From positions 1,860,001-1,924,000 of the forward strand of contig NZ_CP146101.1 of the NCBI RefSeq assembly GCF_037023745.1: a stretch of 64,000 nt of DNA. Reading direction: 5' to 3'. A program made the translations under genes and the position numbers. Below are positions 11,465 through 20,799 of this stretch, piece after piece (within the stretch, counting starts at the first letter, position 1; every line of letters begins with the position of its first letter). The notes beneath the pieces are model-generated. The model saw nothing but the letters and a program-made list of their open reading frames with translations. It made no database searches and had not been told where the DNA came from. The stretch is from Streptomyces sp. SCSIO 30461 (GTDB lineage Bacteria > Actinomycetota > Actinomycetes > Streptomycetales > Streptomycetaceae).

Positions 11465-11806
11465 CGGGATTCCCCCTTCGCGCCCCGTAGATCATCTACG
11501 ACACCGCCCGCGTTCAGCGCTGCGAGCGCCATGAACTCGGTCACATACCTGCCGGGCCAGGCCGGCGCCGACCATGATCCGGGCGATCACCGGCCCGTCG
11601 GCGGCCATGATCGTACGCACCGCCCCATCGCTACCCCATCGGATCGTGGGACCCGCGGCAGCCGTGCGCGGGAGGGCACGGAGTCCACCCGGGTGCCCCG
11701 GCTCCACCGCCGCCGGAGAGCGGCCGGGCAAAGCGTTTCGCGGGCAGGGGTGGCCGCCCCATAGGATTGGGCCAAAACCCGAAGCACTCACCCTGAGGAT
11801 CGCTGC
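11465..11806. other. 342-bp divergent intergenic region between SGNH hydrolase and gatC
   Basis: No gene is supported here; short frames on both strands are composition shadows. The sequence CATAGGATTG at about 11760-11769 carries TAGGAT, a plausible -10 for gatC. No long inverted repeat stands out. Confidence 0.5.
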
Positions 11807-12103
11807 ATGCCTGGCATCACGCGCGAGGAGGTCGCCCACCTCGCCCGGCTGGCGCGTCTGGAGCTGAAGGCCGAAGAGCTCGACCACTTCGCCGGACAGC
11901 TGGACGACATCATCGGCGCGGTCGCCCGCGTCGCCGAGGTCGCCGACCAAGACGTGCCGCCGACCTCCCACCCGCTGCCGCTGACCAACGTCATGCGCGC
12001 GGATGAGGTCCGTCCGTCGCTCACCCCCGAGCAGGTGCTCTCCGGCGCACCCGCGCAGGAGCAGCAGCGTTTCAAGGTGCCGCAGATCCTGGGGGAGGAC
12101 TGA
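11807..12103 (+). CDS. gatC: Asp-tRNA(Asn)/Glu-tRNA(Gln) amidotransferase subunit C, 98 aa
   Basis: Small wrapping subunit that stabilises the GatA-GatB complex. The GatC signature is present: [17 protein letters not shown] at the N-terminus, the middle LDDIIGAV, and [16 protein letters not shown] toward the end. First gene of gatC-gatA-(79-aa gene)-gatB; five bases separate it from gatA. Streptomyces uses this transamidation route to make Gln-tRNA(Gln), which fits the tRNA-Gln genes further along the window. Confidence 0.95.
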   Translation: MPGITREEVAHLARLARLELKAEELDHFAGQLDDIIGAVARVAEVADQDVPPTSHPLPLTNVMRADEVRPSLTPEQVLSGAPAQEQQRFKVPQILGED

Positions 12104-12108
12104 CCGCC

Positions 12109-13608
12109 ATGACGGACAGCACCATCATCAAGCTCACCGCGGCCGAGATCGCCGCGAAGATCGTCTCCGGCGAGCTCACCGCCGTCGAGGTCACCGAGGC
12201 GCACCTGGCCCGTATCGAGGCCGTGGACGAGAAGGTGCACGCCTTCCTGCACGTCGACCGCGAGGGCGCGCTCGCGCAGGCCCGCGCCGTGGACGAGAAG
12301 CGCGCGCGCGGCGAGAAGCTGGGCCCGCTGGCCGGTGTGCCGCTGGCGCTGAAGGACATCTTCACCACCGAGGGCATCCCGACCACGGTCGGCTCCAAGA
12401 TCCTCGAAGGCTGGATCCCGCCGTACGACGCCACGCTCACCAAGCGGTTGAAGGCCGCTGACGTCGTGATCCTCGGCAAGACCAACATGGACGAGTTCGC
12501 CATGGGGTCCTCCACCGAGAACAGCGCGTACGGCCCGACCGGCAACCCCTGGGACCTGACCCGGATCCCCGGCGGCTCCGGAGGCGGCTCGTCCGCCGCC
12601 CTGGCCTCCTACGAGGCTCCGCTGGCCATCGGCACGGACACCGGCGGTTCGATCCGCCAGCCCGCCGCCGTCACCGGCACCGTCGGCGTGAAGCCCACCT
12701 ACGGCGCGGTCTCCCGCTACGGCATGGTCGCCTTCTCCTCGTCCCTGGACCAGGGTGGCCCGTGCGCCCGCACGGTGCTGGACGCGGCGCTGCTGCACGA
12801 GGTCATCGCCGGGCACGACCCGCTGGACTCCACCTCCATCGACGCCCCGGTACCGCCGGTGGTCGAGGCCGCGCGCAACGGCTCGGTGGCCGGGATGCGG
12901 GTCGGTGTGGTCAAGCAGTTCCGCGGTGAGGGCTACCAGGCGGGCGTCCTCCAGCGCTTCGACGAGTCCGTCGAGATGCTGAAGGAGATGGGCGCCGAGA
13001 TCGTCGAGCTGGACTGCCCGTCCTTCGACCTCGGGCTCTCCGCCTACTACCTGATCGCCCCGTCCGAGTGCTCGTCCAACCTCGCCCGCTTCGACGCCAT
13101 GCGCTACGGACTGCGGGTCGGCGACGACGGGACCCGGTCCGCCGAGGACGTCACCGCCCTCACCCGTGAGGCGGGCTTCGGCGACGAGGTCAAGCGCCGA
13201 ATCATGCTGGGCACCTACGCGCTGTCGTCCGGCTACTACGACGCGTACTACGGCAGTGCCCAGAAGGTCCGTACGCTCATCACCCGCGATTTCGAGAAGG
13301 CCTTCGAGCAGGTCGACGTGATCGTCTCGCCGACCACCCCGACCACCGCCTTCCCGATCGGCGAGCGCGCCGACGACCCGATGGCGATGTACCTCGCCGA
13401 CCTGTGCACCATCCCGACCAACCTGGCCGGCAACGCGGCGATGTCGCTGCCCTGCGGCCTGGCGCCGGAGGACAACCTCCCGGTCGGTTTGCAGATCATC
13501 GCCCCCGCCATGAAGGACGACCGCCTCTACAAGGTGGGCGCCGCCGTCGAGGCCGCCTTCGTCGCGAAGTGGGGCCACCCGCTGCTGGAGGAGGCACCGT
13601 CACTGTGA
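12109..13608 (+). CDS. gatA: Glutamyl-tRNA(Gln) amidotransferase subunit A, 499 aa
   Basis: Glutaminase subunit that frees ammonia for transamidation of misacylated Glu-tRNA(Gln). Amidase-signature enzyme: catalytic Lys in [10 protein letters not shown], cis-Ser in the [13 protein letters not shown] loop and nucleophilic Ser in [13 protein letters not shown]-terminal [12 protein letters not shown] is typical. Length is normal. Its stop overlaps the GTG of the next small gene (GTGA), so translation is probably coupled. Confidence 0.97.
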   Translation: MTDSTIIKLTAAEIAAKIVSGELTAVEVTEAHLARIEAVDEKVHAFLHVDREGALAQARAVDEKRARGEKLGPLAGVPLALKDIFTTEGIPTTVGSKILEGWIPPYDATLTKRLKAADVVILGKTNMDEFAMGSSTENSAYGPTGNPWDLTRIPGGSGGGSSAALASYEAPLAIGTDTGGSIRQPAAVTGTVGVKPTYGAVSRYGMVAFSSSLDQGGPCARTVLDAALLHEVIAGHDPLDSTSIDAPVPPVVEAARNGSVAGMRVGVVKQFRGEGYQAGVLQRFDESVEMLKEMGAEIVELDCPSFDLGLSAYYLIAPSECSSNLARFDAMRYGLRVGDDGTRSAEDVTALTREAGFGDEVKRRIMLGTYALSSGYYDAYYGSAQKVRTLITRDFEKAFEQVDVIVSPTTPTTAFPIGERADDPMAMYLADLCTIPTNLAGNAAMSLPCGLAPEDNLPVGLQIIAPAMKDDRLYKVGAAVEAAFVAKWGHPLLEEAPSL

Positions 13609-13844
13609 GCACGCTGCAGAAGGCCAAGGGCTTCAGGAAGTCCAAGACCGGCACCTATCTGGCCATGGCCAGCACCGCGGTGGGCGCGGTCAGCGTCGCC
13701 AAGCAGGCCAAGAAGGCGCGCCTGGAGCACGACACGCTCCGCCTGATCGACGCGGCGGTGTCCGCCGCCGCCATCGTCACCGGACTGGCGATCCTCTACC
13801 GGGAGCTCAAGCGCCTGGGCGACGACGACGTCCTGTTCGGCTGA
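13605..13844 (+). CDS. Conserved small hypothetical protein between gatA and gatB, 79 aa
   Basis: Basic N-terminus ([18 protein letters not shown]), one likely membrane or amphipathic segment at about residues 20-32, a second hydrophobic stretch ([16 protein letters not shown], about 51-66) and an acidic end (GDDDVLF). No domain recognised. It overlaps gatA by four bases and ends 16 bases before gatB, so it is translated with the amidotransferase subunits. A role in membrane association or assembly is only a guess. Start is set by the GTGA overlap. Confidence 0.8.
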   Translation: MSTLQKAKGFRKSKTGTYLAMASTAVGAVSVAKQAKKARLEHDTLRLIDAAVSAAAIVTGLAILYRELKRLGDDDVLFG

Positions 13845-13860
13845 GAGGGAAAGTTTCACC

Positions 13861-15375
13861 GTGACCGTCACGACTGAACTGGTGTCGTACGAGGACGCCC
13901 TCGCGGCCTACGACCCCGTCATGGGCCTTGAGGTCCATGTCGAGCTCGGCACCAAGACCAAGATGTTCTGCGGCTGCTCCACCGCGCTGGGCGCGGAGCC
14001 CAACACGCAGACCTGCCCCACCTGCCTCGGTCTACCCGGCTCGCTGCCGGTGATGAACGCCGTCGGCGTCGAGTCCGCCATCAAGATCGGTCTCGCGCTG
14101 CACTGCGAGATCGCCGAGTGGTGCCGCTTCGCCCGGAAGAACTACTTCTACCCGGACATGCCGAAGAACTTCCAGACCTCTCAGTACGACGAGCCGATCG
14201 CCTTCAACGGCTATCTGGACGTCCAGCTGGAGGACGGCGAGGTCTTCCGTGTGGAGATCGAACGCGCCCACATGGAGGAGGACACGGGCAAGTCGACGCA
14301 TGTCGGCGGAGCCACCGGCCGTATCCACGGCGCGTCCCACTCCCTCCTCGATTACAACCGTGCCGGCATCCCGCTGATCGAGATCGTCACGAAGCCGATC
14401 ACCGGCGCCGGTGACCGTGCTCCCGAGGTCGCGAAGGCCTATGTCGCGGAGCTGCGCGAGCTCATCAAGGCACTCGGCGTGTCCGAGGCCCGGATGGAGA
14501 TGGGCCAGATGCGCTGCGACGTCAACCTGTCGCTGATGCCCAAGGGCAGCGAGCGGTTCGGCACCCGTAGTGAGACCAAGAACGTCAACTCGCTTCGCAG
14601 CGTGGAGCGTGCCGCCCGCTTCGAGATCCAGCGGCATGCCGCCGTGCTGAACGGCGGCGGCACGATCGTCCAGGAGACCCGCCACTTCCACGAGGAGGAC
14701 GGCTCCACGACCTCCGGCCGGGTCAAGGAGGAGGCCGAGGACTACCGGTACTTCCCGGAGCCCGACCTGGTGCCCGTGGCCCCGGCCCGTGAGTGGGTCG
14801 AAGAGCTCAGGGCCGGGCTGCCCGAACTTCCGCGCGTGCGCCGCAACCGCCTGCGCGAGGAGTGGGGCGTCTCCGAGACGGACATGCAGTCGATCCTCAA
14901 CGCGGGCGCGGTCGACCTGATCGTCGCCAGCATCGAGGCGGGCGCCGACTCCGCTTCGGCGCGCAAGTGGTGGATGGGCGAGCTGGCCCGTAACGCCAAC
15001 GAGTCGGGCCGGGCCCTGGAAGAGCTGCCGATCACCCCGGAGCAGGTGGCTCGGGTGACCGCCCTGGTCGCCGGCGGTTCGCTCAACGACAAACTGGCCC
15101 GCCAGGTCATCGAGGGCGTCCTCGCGGGCGAGGGCGACCCGGACGCCGTCGTGGACAAGCGAGGCCTGAAGGTCGTCTCCGACGAGGGCGCGCTCGGCAC
15201 GGCCGTGGACGATGCCATCGCGGGCAACGCCGCCATCGCGGACAAGATCCGCGGTGGAAAGGTCGCGGCGGTCGGCGCACTGGTCGGCGCGGTCATGAAG
15301 GCCACGCGCGGCCAGGCTGACGCGGCCCGGGTGAAGGAGCTGATCCTGGAGAAGCTCGGCGTTTCCGAGGGCTGA
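13861..15375 (+). CDS. gatB: Asp/Glu-tRNA amidotransferase subunit B, 504 aa
   Basis: Kinase and tRNA-binding subunit that phosphorylates Glu-tRNA(Gln) before amidation. Recognisable segments: [53 protein letters not shown] and [11 protein letters not shown] in the cradle domain. The C-terminal helical and tail (YqeY-like) domains end at [10 protein letters not shown]. The Cys pairs (CGCS, CPTC) of the zinc-type GatB are present. GTG start with GAGAGGGAAAG upstream. Confidence 0.97.
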   Translation: MTVTTELVSYEDALAAYDPVMGLEVHVELGTKTKMFCGCSTALGAEPNTQTCPTCLGLPGSLPVMNAVGVESAIKIGLALHCEIAEWCRFARKNYFYPDMPKNFQTSQYDEPIAFNGYLDVQLEDGEVFRVEIERAHMEEDTGKSTHVGGATGRIHGASHSLLDYNRAGIPLIEIVTKPITGAGDRAPEVAKAYVAELRELIKALGVSEARMEMGQMRCDVNLSLMPKGSERFGTRSETKNVNSLRSVERAARFEIQRHAAVLNGGGTIVQETRHFHEEDGSTTSGRVKEEAEDYRYFPEPDLVPVAPAREWVEELRAGLPELPRVRRNRLREEWGVSETDMQSILNAGAVDLIVASIEAGADSASARKWWMGELARNANESGRALEELPITPEQVARVTALVAGGSLNDKLARQVIEGVLAGEGDPDAVVDKRGLKVVSDEGALGTAVDDAIAGNAAIADKIRGGKVAAVGALVGAVMKATRGQADAARVKELILEKLGVSEG

Positions 15376-15430
15376 GACCCAGCGGTACGTGCGTGACGTG
15401 TGACATGCGGTACGTGCATGCGATGCGCGA

Positions 15431-15464
15431 CGAGGGCGGGACACCGACCGGTGCCCCGCCCTCG
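15431..15464. terminator. Bidirectional terminator hairpin after gatB
   Basis: Arms CGAGGGCGGG and CCCGCCCTCG with a second inner stem (CACCG/CGGTG) after one mismatch. It lies between the converging gatB and the minus-strand gene ending at 15569, so it can serve both. Confidence 0.75.
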
Positions 15465-15568
15465 CGTGTGTCCGGACGGCGGGCGAGCCGGAGTCCGGCA
15501 CCCCCGCAGCAGCGGTCCCACCGCGGTCGTACCCGCCGGGCGATGGGCGCCGAGCGGGTACGAGCATG

Positions 15569-16477
15569 TCAGGCCATGCGTATCCCGAGGCCGGGCAGCC
15601 ACAGCTCACCCCGGTCGCTGACCCCCGCATCCCGCACCACGAGATCATCGGGGCTCACGGCTCCGCGCGCCCGCAGCTCCGTCACCGTCAGCCGCGCGGC
15701 CAGCCTGGGCGCGTTCTCGAACACCTCATGGAACACCGACTGCCACCAGCCCCGGTCCCTGGCCTGCCAGCCACGCCCCCGCATCTGGCGTTCCCGCCCC
15801 GGCCCCTGTTCGGTGTCCCGGTCGTCAACGGCCACGCTCAAGCCCTCGTCCGGGCTGTAGGAGACGACGAGCTCGCGCCCCGGGTCCCTGCCGGACAGGA
15901 CCGTGAAGCCCGCCCAGTCACCGGGCAGCTGCACCGGCAACTGCTCCGTCCAGGCACCGAGCATCAGCTCCAGGGCGATCTCCAAATGCTCCCAGCAACC
16001 GGCGAGCAGGGCGTCCGACCTGGCCAACGGGCGCTCGCCCGGACCGCTCCGGTACAACTGCCAGCTGTACGGCAGCAGATCGAAGTCGGGATGCCCGGCC
16101 GGTGAGGAGACGGCACCCCAGGCGAAGCTGCGGTACTCCTCCTCCTCAAGCAACTCCGTATGGTGCACGGACAGCCGGACACCGAAGAGGTCACCGGACA
16201 GCAGCACCAGGTTGCCGTCGTCCCGCCAGCGGACGTTCGGCCCCTGGGCCGAACCCCCATACAGCGTCGGCTCTCCCACACGGTCCGCAATCGCCCCGTA
16301 CACCTCCCGGAACGCCTCGCGCCGGTCGAGCGCGGCGGCTCCCGGTTCGTGGCACAACACCGGGATCGGTGGCAGCCCGGCGTACTCCTCCGGCTCGTCG
16401 CATAACCGTCCGGCGAGTTCGGCGGCTTCCCCCGGTGATCTGACAGCAATGGTCTTCGACGCCCCCGTATCAGTCAT
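15569..16477 (-). CDS. Hypothetical protein, 302 aa
   Basis: I do not recognise a family. Soluble, acidic protein with no signal peptide or membrane helix. Features: a proline-rich start of the folded part (LPPIPVLCHEPG), YGGSAQGPNVRWRDDGNLVLLSGD, and FDLLPYSWQLYRSGPGERP. The alternating aromatic and glycine pattern suggests a beta-rich domain, and a second domain near the C-terminus ends LWLPGLGIRMA. Start chosen at ATG 16477 (MTDTGAS); a longer frame upstream has no conserved appearance. It is the first of several minus-strand genes and is convergent with gatB. Confidence 0.75.
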   Translation of the reverse strand: MTDTGASKTIAVRSPGEAAELAGRLCDEPEEYAGLPPIPVLCHEPGAAALDRREAFREVYGAIADRVGEPTLYGGSAQGPNVRWRDDGNLVLLSGDLFGVRLSVHHTELLEEEEYRSFAWGAVSSPAGHPDFDLLPYSWQLYRSGPGERPLARSDALLAGCWEHLEIALELMLGAWTEQLPVQLPGDWAGFTVLSGRDPGRELVVSYSPDEGLSVAVDDRDTEQGPGRERQMRGRGWQARDRGWWQSVFHEVFENAPRLAARLTVTELRARGAVSPDDLVVRDAGVSDRGELWLPGLGIRMA

Positions 16478-16852
16478 GCTTCCATGCTGCCAGGCGGCGA
16501 TGACAACGATGCCGTTTTCGCGGCTCCGGCTGACGGATCGGATCATTTGGCGTGATCTCGACCAAGCGCTCCGTGTGGTTGGCCCCGCCAGGCGGACTCC
16601 TCGGACACGGCCTGAGGCGCGATGCCTGAAGGCGGCCACCGCCCAAGGCCCTCCGAGCCGCAGAGGGCGTCACCGGCCGCGGTGAGGCCGCGGCCCGCGC
16701 TCACCGGCTGCGGCTCTTCCCGAGAAGCGCCGCAGTGGGCTTCGCCCTCGACGTGCCCGGATCGTGGCACCCCGTTCGCGGGGACGAGCCCGCCGTGGGA
16801 GTCCTCGGCGGCCGGGGTGCGGGGCTCACCCGGCCCAGGCTCACCCGCACCG
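16478..16852. other. 375-bp intergenic region with a possible coding remnant
   Basis: No intact gene. On the plus strand around 16738-16887 one frame reads VGFALDVPGSWHPV and continues about 50 codons to a stop. This protein-like phrase has no start, ribosome site or continuation upstream, so it could be a decayed gene end or chance. Confidence 0.35.
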
Positions 16853-17047
16853 TCAGGTCCCGGGTGCCTCGCGCCGGGGCCGGATGACCACCTTGCCCGA
16901 GGCGAGGTCTATCTCACCGTGCCCGGGATCCCCGTCGCCGACGTCCACCCTCGTCAACTGGAGCCGGTTGCGCTCGTCGTCGGTGTGCTTGCGGCTGGGT
17001 GCGAAGAGCTGCTCGATCAGATTGAACACAGGCCGCCCACCTCTCAC
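16853..17047 (-). CDS. Small conserved protein, DUF6191-like, 64 aa
   Basis: Short charged protein: FNLIEQLFAPSRKHTDDERNRL, then VDVGDGDPGHGEIDLASGKVVI and a basic end. It resembles the small Streptomyces family I remember as DUF6191; function unknown. Two GTG starts are possible. GTG 17047 overlaps the stop of the sugar dehydrogenase gene (GTGA), giving 64 aa. GTG 17029 is preceded by AGAGGTGGG and gives 58 aa starting at the conserved FNLIEQ. The overlap indicates co-translation with the upstream dehydrogenase either way. Confidence 0.7.
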   Translation of the reverse strand: MRGGRPVFNLIEQLFAPSRKHTDDERNRLQLTRVDVGDGDPGHGEIDLASGKVVIRPRREAPGT

Positions 17048-18231
17048 TCGACCTCAAGCCGCAGGACCTTGTCGTCCCCCGCCCCGGGTGTGCCTCTGGT
17101 GTCCGTCTCGCTGGTGACCAGCCAGACGGCCGTGGCGCCCCCGGCCCCGACGACCGGCAGAACCGTGCGCAGCCGACCGTACTCACCCCGGAGGAACGCC
17201 TGGGGGGCCGCCGAAGGTTCCGTACCGGCCAGCGGAATCCGCCAGAGGCGCTCGCCCCTCAGCCCGGCCATCCAGATCGAGCCCCCGGCATACGCGATCC
17301 CACTGGGCGAAGCCTCGTCGGTACGCCACTGCGCCACCGGGTCCACAAAGCCGGAGTGCCCTCCCTTGCCCTCCACCTCGGGCCAGCCGTAGTTCCTGCC
17401 CGGCTCGATGAGGTTCAGTTCGTCCCAGGTGTTCTGACCGAACTCGGATGCCCACAGCCGCCCCCCGGAATCCCAGGCGAGACCCTGCACATTGCGGTGC
17501 CCGTAGGAGTACACCAGGGATTCGGCCCAGGGATTGCCGTGCACCGGCTGCCCGTCCGGGGTCATCCGAAGGATCTTGCCGCCGAGGGACTCCTTGTCCT
17601 GAGCGAGGCCCGTATCGCCGGTCTCGCCCGTGCCGGCGTAGAGCATCCGGTCGGGGCCGAAGGCGATCCGGCCCCCGTTGTGGACGGTCCCCTTCGGGAT
17701 GCCCCTCAGGACGGTGTCCGGCGCTCCGAGCTGCTGTCCCGCGGGCTTTTTCTCGTCGTACAGCATGCGGGCGATGCGATTGTCCGACTCCGTCGTGAAG
17801 TAGGCGTACACCAGGCGGTCGGACGCGAAGGACGGGGAGACCGCCAGGCCGAGCAGCCCGCCTTCACCGCCCGGGGCGACTCCGGGCACCGAGCCGATCT
17901 CGGTCTGCCTGCCGTTGGCGGCGTCGATCCGGGTGATGGTGCCCTCGTCGCGGGATGACACCAGCAGATCGCCGTCGGGCAGCGCGGCCAGCCCCCACGG
18001 CGACTTCAGATCCCTCGTCAGGGTCGATGCCACCCGCACCGAACCCCTGGCGGGCGGTGCGGTCGGAGCGGAGGCGGCGGGGGAGCCGGGGGAGCCGGGG
18101 GAGGCGGCAGGGGAGCCGGGCGGCGTGTTGTCGCGGCCGCCGTCCTGAGCGGTGCCGGCGCCGCCGGACGTGCAGCCCGCGGCGAGCAGGGCGGCTGCGA
18201 CCAGTACGGCCGTCGCGGCTGGACGTTGCAC
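17044..18231 (-). CDS. PQQ-type sugar dehydrogenase (glucose/sorbosone family) lipoprotein, 395 aa
   Basis: Predicted exported lipoprotein: a 20-residue signal with lipobox LLAAGC, then a Gly/Ser/Pro-rich linker (about residues 22-63). A six-bladed beta-propeller of the soluble glucose dehydrogenase type follows: LKSPWGLAALPDGDLLVSSRDEGTI, GEGGLLGLAVSP, GTVHNGGRIAFGPD, SYGHRNVQGLAWD, ELNLIEPGRNYGWPEVEG. These hold the typical His and Arg positions for PQQ and substrate. No PQQ synthesis genes are near, so cofactor use is uncertain. Likely acts at the outer face of the membrane oxidising aldoses. Confidence 0.88.
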   Translation of the reverse strand: MQRPAATAVLVAAALLAAGCTSGGAGTAQDGGRDNTPPGSPAASPGSPGSPAASAPTAPPARGSVRVASTLTRDLKSPWGLAALPDGDLLVSSRDEGTITRIDAANGRQTEIGSVPGVAPGGEGGLLGLAVSPSFASDRLVYAYFTTESDNRIARMLYDEKKPAGQQLGAPDTVLRGIPKGTVHNGGRIAFGPDRMLYAGTGETGDTGLAQDKESLGGKILRMTPDGQPVHGNPWAESLVYSYGHRNVQGLAWDSGGRLWASEFGQNTWDELNLIEPGRNYGWPEVEGKGGHSGFVDPVAQWRTDEASPSGIAYAGGSIWMAGLRGERLWRIPLAGTEPSAAPQAFLRGEYGRLRTVLPVVGAGGATAVWLVTSETDTRGTPGAGDDKVLRLEVE

Positions 18232-18330
18232 TGTGGTGTCCCTTCACCGGACTGCGGACGGTTCGGACTGGCTCGGTGCCGTGGAGCGGCCCCGTGCCCT
18301 GTTCATACGCCACGGCGGTCCCCGGCGTTA

Positions 18331-18358
18331 CCGTATTCGCCAAGGATCACGAATACGG
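18331..18358. promoter_or_regulatory. 9-bp inverted repeat upstream of the sugar dehydrogenase
   Basis: Arms CCGTATTCG and CGAATACGG separated by 10 bp. It is about 100 bp upstream of the sugar dehydrogenase start and about 100 bp past the aldo/keto reductase stop, so it could be an operator for the former or a terminator for the latter. The AT content of the arms favours an operator. Confidence 0.4.
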
Positions 18359-18454
18359 GGGCCGGGCACCAGCGCGTTCGGCGAGCGGGACGGGTTCGGT
18401 CCGTCGGCCGGGAACGGAACATTCCCGCCGGCCCCAGGGTCTCGGTCCGTAGCC

Positions 18455-19522
18455 TCAGTCCCAGGATCCCCTGGCAGCTGGCAGGTCCGCGATCTCGGCC
18501 AGGTCCCGAGCGGTCAGCGCGAGGCCGACGGCCGCCGCGTTCTCCATGGCCCAGCGCTCCTGTTTGGCGCCCGGCAGGGGCACCACGTGCCGGCCCTGGC
18601 CGCGCGCCCAGGCGAGTGCCACCTGCGCCGCGGTCGTCCCGTCGCCGTGTCGTCGTGCGATCCGACGAAGTCCTGCCACCACCGGCTGGTTCGCCGCCAT
18701 CATCTCCGCGGTGAACCGGGGATGCCGGGCCCTCGGGTCGTCCGGCTCGAAGCCGCTGCCGGGCGTCAGCGTCCCGGTGAGGAATCCGCTGCCCAGCGGC
18801 ATCGCCGCCAGAAAGCCCACGCCGCGTGCCTCGCACCAGGGAAGCAGGTCCGCCAGTGCTTCGGGCGACCACACCGACAGTTCGGCCTCGACCGCGCTGA
18901 CGGGGAACACCTGTTGTATGCGTTCCAGCTGACGAATCGTTCCCGCATGGTGACCGGACTCCGTGCCGCCCGCGTACCGTCCCGCAGTGCCCGACCGGCC
19001 GGGCCGGGCGGCACCCGTGCCCGCACCGGAACGGCGTGCCGTGTGCGCCCCCACGGCGCAGAGCCCGAGCGCACGCACCTTGCCCGCCTGGACCAGCTCG
19101 GCCATGGCGCCCCAGGTCTCCTCGACGGGCACCTCCGGATCCGCCCGGTGGAGCTGGTAGAGATCGATCACATCGGTGCCGAGCCGTCGCAGCGAGGCGT
19201 CGCATGCCCGCCGGACATATCCGGGGCGCCCGTTGGCCACGACGTGTTGGTCACCGCCCACGAGCAGTCCGACCTTCGTCGAAACGAACGCGTCCCGTCG
19301 CCGCTCCTTCAGCACTCGGCCGAGCAGCAGTTCATTGGTGAAAGGTCCGTACATGTCGGCGGTGTCGAGCAGACTCACTCCGGCGTCGAGCGCCGCGTGC
19401 ACGGTGCGCAGTGAACGGTCGCTGCGCTGCTGTGATCTGGTGTAAGCCCAGCTCATCGGCATACAGCCGAGGCCGACCGCGCCCACTTCGAGCGCCCCCG
19501 CGCCGATTGTCCTGCGCTCCAC
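18455..19522 (-). CDS. Aldo/keto reductase, 355 aa
   Basis: NADPH-dependent oxidoreductase of the AKR (beta/alpha)8 family. Landmarks: GLGCMPMSWAY, catalytic Asp and Tyr in LLDTADMYGPFTNE, catalytic Lys in VSTKVGLLVGG, DLYQLHRADPEVPVEETW with the His, and a C-terminal cofactor-binding stretch (RHVVPLPGAKQERW). Slightly longer than the usual 310-330 residues because of an Ala/Gly/Arg-rich insertion (about residues 174-200). GTG 19522 is chosen because the conserved RRTIGAGALEVGAVGLG begins there. Substrate unknown. Confidence 0.88.
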   Translation of the reverse strand: MERRTIGAGALEVGAVGLGCMPMSWAYTRSQQRSDRSLRTVHAALDAGVSLLDTADMYGPFTNELLLGRVLKERRRDAFVSTKVGLLVGGDQHVVANGRPGYVRRACDASLRRLGTDVIDLYQLHRADPEVPVEETWGAMAELVQAGKVRALGLCAVGAHTARRSGAGTGAARPGRSGTAGRYAGGTESGHHAGTIRQLERIQQVFPVSAVEAELSVWSPEALADLLPWCEARGVGFLAAMPLGSGFLTGTLTPGSGFEPDDPRARHPRFTAEMMAANQPVVAGLRRIARRHGDGTTAAQVALAWARGQGRHVVPLPGAKQERWAMENAAAVGLALTARDLAEIADLPAARGSWD

Positions 19523-19598
19523 CTTGCCCGTACCCCTCCTCGTGCCGCCCCCCAAACTAACCTCTGGGCGCCGTCGCGGATCGCATAGCCTCCTGACC

Positions 19599-20552
19599 AT
19601 GAACGCAGCAGACGTCTGGCTCCCCGTCGAGGCCGATGAGATCGAGGGACTGCCCACCCCGGAGGGGTCGGGGTTCACCTACCGGTTCTGGGACGGCGGC
19701 GAGAAGTACCCCGCCGATCCGGCCGACTGCGCCTTCTATGTCGTCCCCTACCTGAAGCCCACCGAGGTCGCGGTACGGCCGCTCGCCGCCATGACGTCCG
19801 TTCAGGTCGTCCAGACCCTCAGCGCCGGTATCGACCATGTGGAGCCGGGACTCGGCTCGTTGCGCGCGGGCGTGTCCCTCTGCAACGCCAAGGGTGTGCA
19901 CGAAGCGAGTACCGCCGAGTTGGCACTCGCCCTCGTCCTGGCCTCGCTGAGGGGCATTCCCCGCTTCGTGGAAGGCCAGCGGGAGGAGGAGTGGCGGGCC
20001 GGTTTCTATCCCGCGCTCGCGGACAAGTCCGTGCTCATCGTCGGCTACGGCTCGATCGGCGCGGCCATCGAGGACCGGCTCACTCCCTTCGAATGCGCGC
20101 GGGTGGCGCGCGTCGCGCGCTCCGCACGTGCAACGGCGCGCGGTGAGGTGCACCCACTCGTCCGGCTGCCGCTCCTGCTCCCGCAAGCGGACGTGGTGAT
20201 CCTCTCGACTCCGCTCACCCCAGCCACCCGTCACCTGGTGGACGCCGACTTCCTGCGCCGGATGAGGGACGGCGCCCTGCTGGTGAACGTCGCTCGCGGG
20301 CCGGTCGTGGACACCGAGGCCCTGATCGACGAGACCGCCACCGGCCGGATCACCGCCGCCCTCGACGTCACCGACCCGGAACCCCTGCCGCCGGGGCATC
20401 CCCTGTGGCATGCCCGAGGCGTGCTGATCAGCCCTCATGTCGGGGGCTCCACCTCGGCGTTCATGCCGCGCGCCAAGCGTCTGATGAGGGACCAGTTGCG
20501 CCGGTTCGCGGCCGGGGGCCCGCTGCACAACGTGGTCCTCACCACACGCTGA
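19599..20552 (+). CDS. D-2-hydroxyacid dehydrogenase family protein, 317 aa
   Basis: NAD-dependent 2-hydroxyacid dehydrogenase fold. Catalytic domain: VVQTLSAGIDHVEP and KGVHEASTAELALALVLA. Rossmann segment: KSVLIVGYGSIGAAIEDRL (GYGSIG). Catalytic Arg: LLVNVARGPVVDTEAL. Asp/Glu: ALDVTDPEPLPPGHPLW. His: ISPHVGGSTSAFMPRA. All catalytic positions are present. Substrate cannot be inferred; glyoxylate/hydroxypyruvate and phosphonate relatives share this pattern. It is divergent from the aldo/keto reductase, with 76 bp between starts. Confidence 0.88.
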   Translation: MNAADVWLPVEADEIEGLPTPEGSGFTYRFWDGGEKYPADPADCAFYVVPYLKPTEVAVRPLAAMTSVQVVQTLSAGIDHVEPGLGSLRAGVSLCNAKGVHEASTAELALALVLASLRGIPRFVEGQREEEWRAGFYPALADKSVLIVGYGSIGAAIEDRLTPFECARVARVARSARATARGEVHPLVRLPLLLPQADVVILSTPLTPATRHLVDADFLRRMRDGALLVNVARGPVVDTEALIDETATGRITAALDVTDPEPLPPGHPLWHARGVLISPHVGGSTSAFMPRAKRLMRDQLRRFAAGGPLHNVVLTTR

Positions 20553-20661
20553 CAAGCCCTTCACAAGTCCCTCCCCGGCGCGCCCTGTAGACGGGCGGGT
20601 ACTACGGGCCGACACTCAGTGAAGTCATCCGGATGCTACGCGTGTTGGCGGCGACCGCAAG

Positions 20662-20701
20662 TCGTCACTCAGCGTAGAGAAACCCTGTCGCTGAGTGACG
20701 A
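20662..20701. promoter_or_regulatory. Two inverted BldD-like boxes upstream of cdgC
   Basis: Perfect 13-bp inverted repeat TCGTCACTCAGCG ... CGCTGAGTGACGA with a 14-bp spacer, centred about 120 bp before the chosen cdgC start. Each arm contains TCACTCAGCG. The left copy continues as GTAG and matches all but one fixed base of the BldD consensus as I remember it (TNACNCWGNGTNA). BldD with c-di-GMP represses several diguanylate cyclase genes in Streptomyces, so feedback control is likely (inference). An RNA hairpin is the alternative. Confidence 0.65.
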
Positions 20702-20799
20702 GACTGGTGTATCGTCCCGACTTGGGGGCTGCGTCGTATACGGGGCGGCGCTACCGGAGCGTTCAGGACTTCGAGGGGGCGACGGGCGATGCACGGCCA

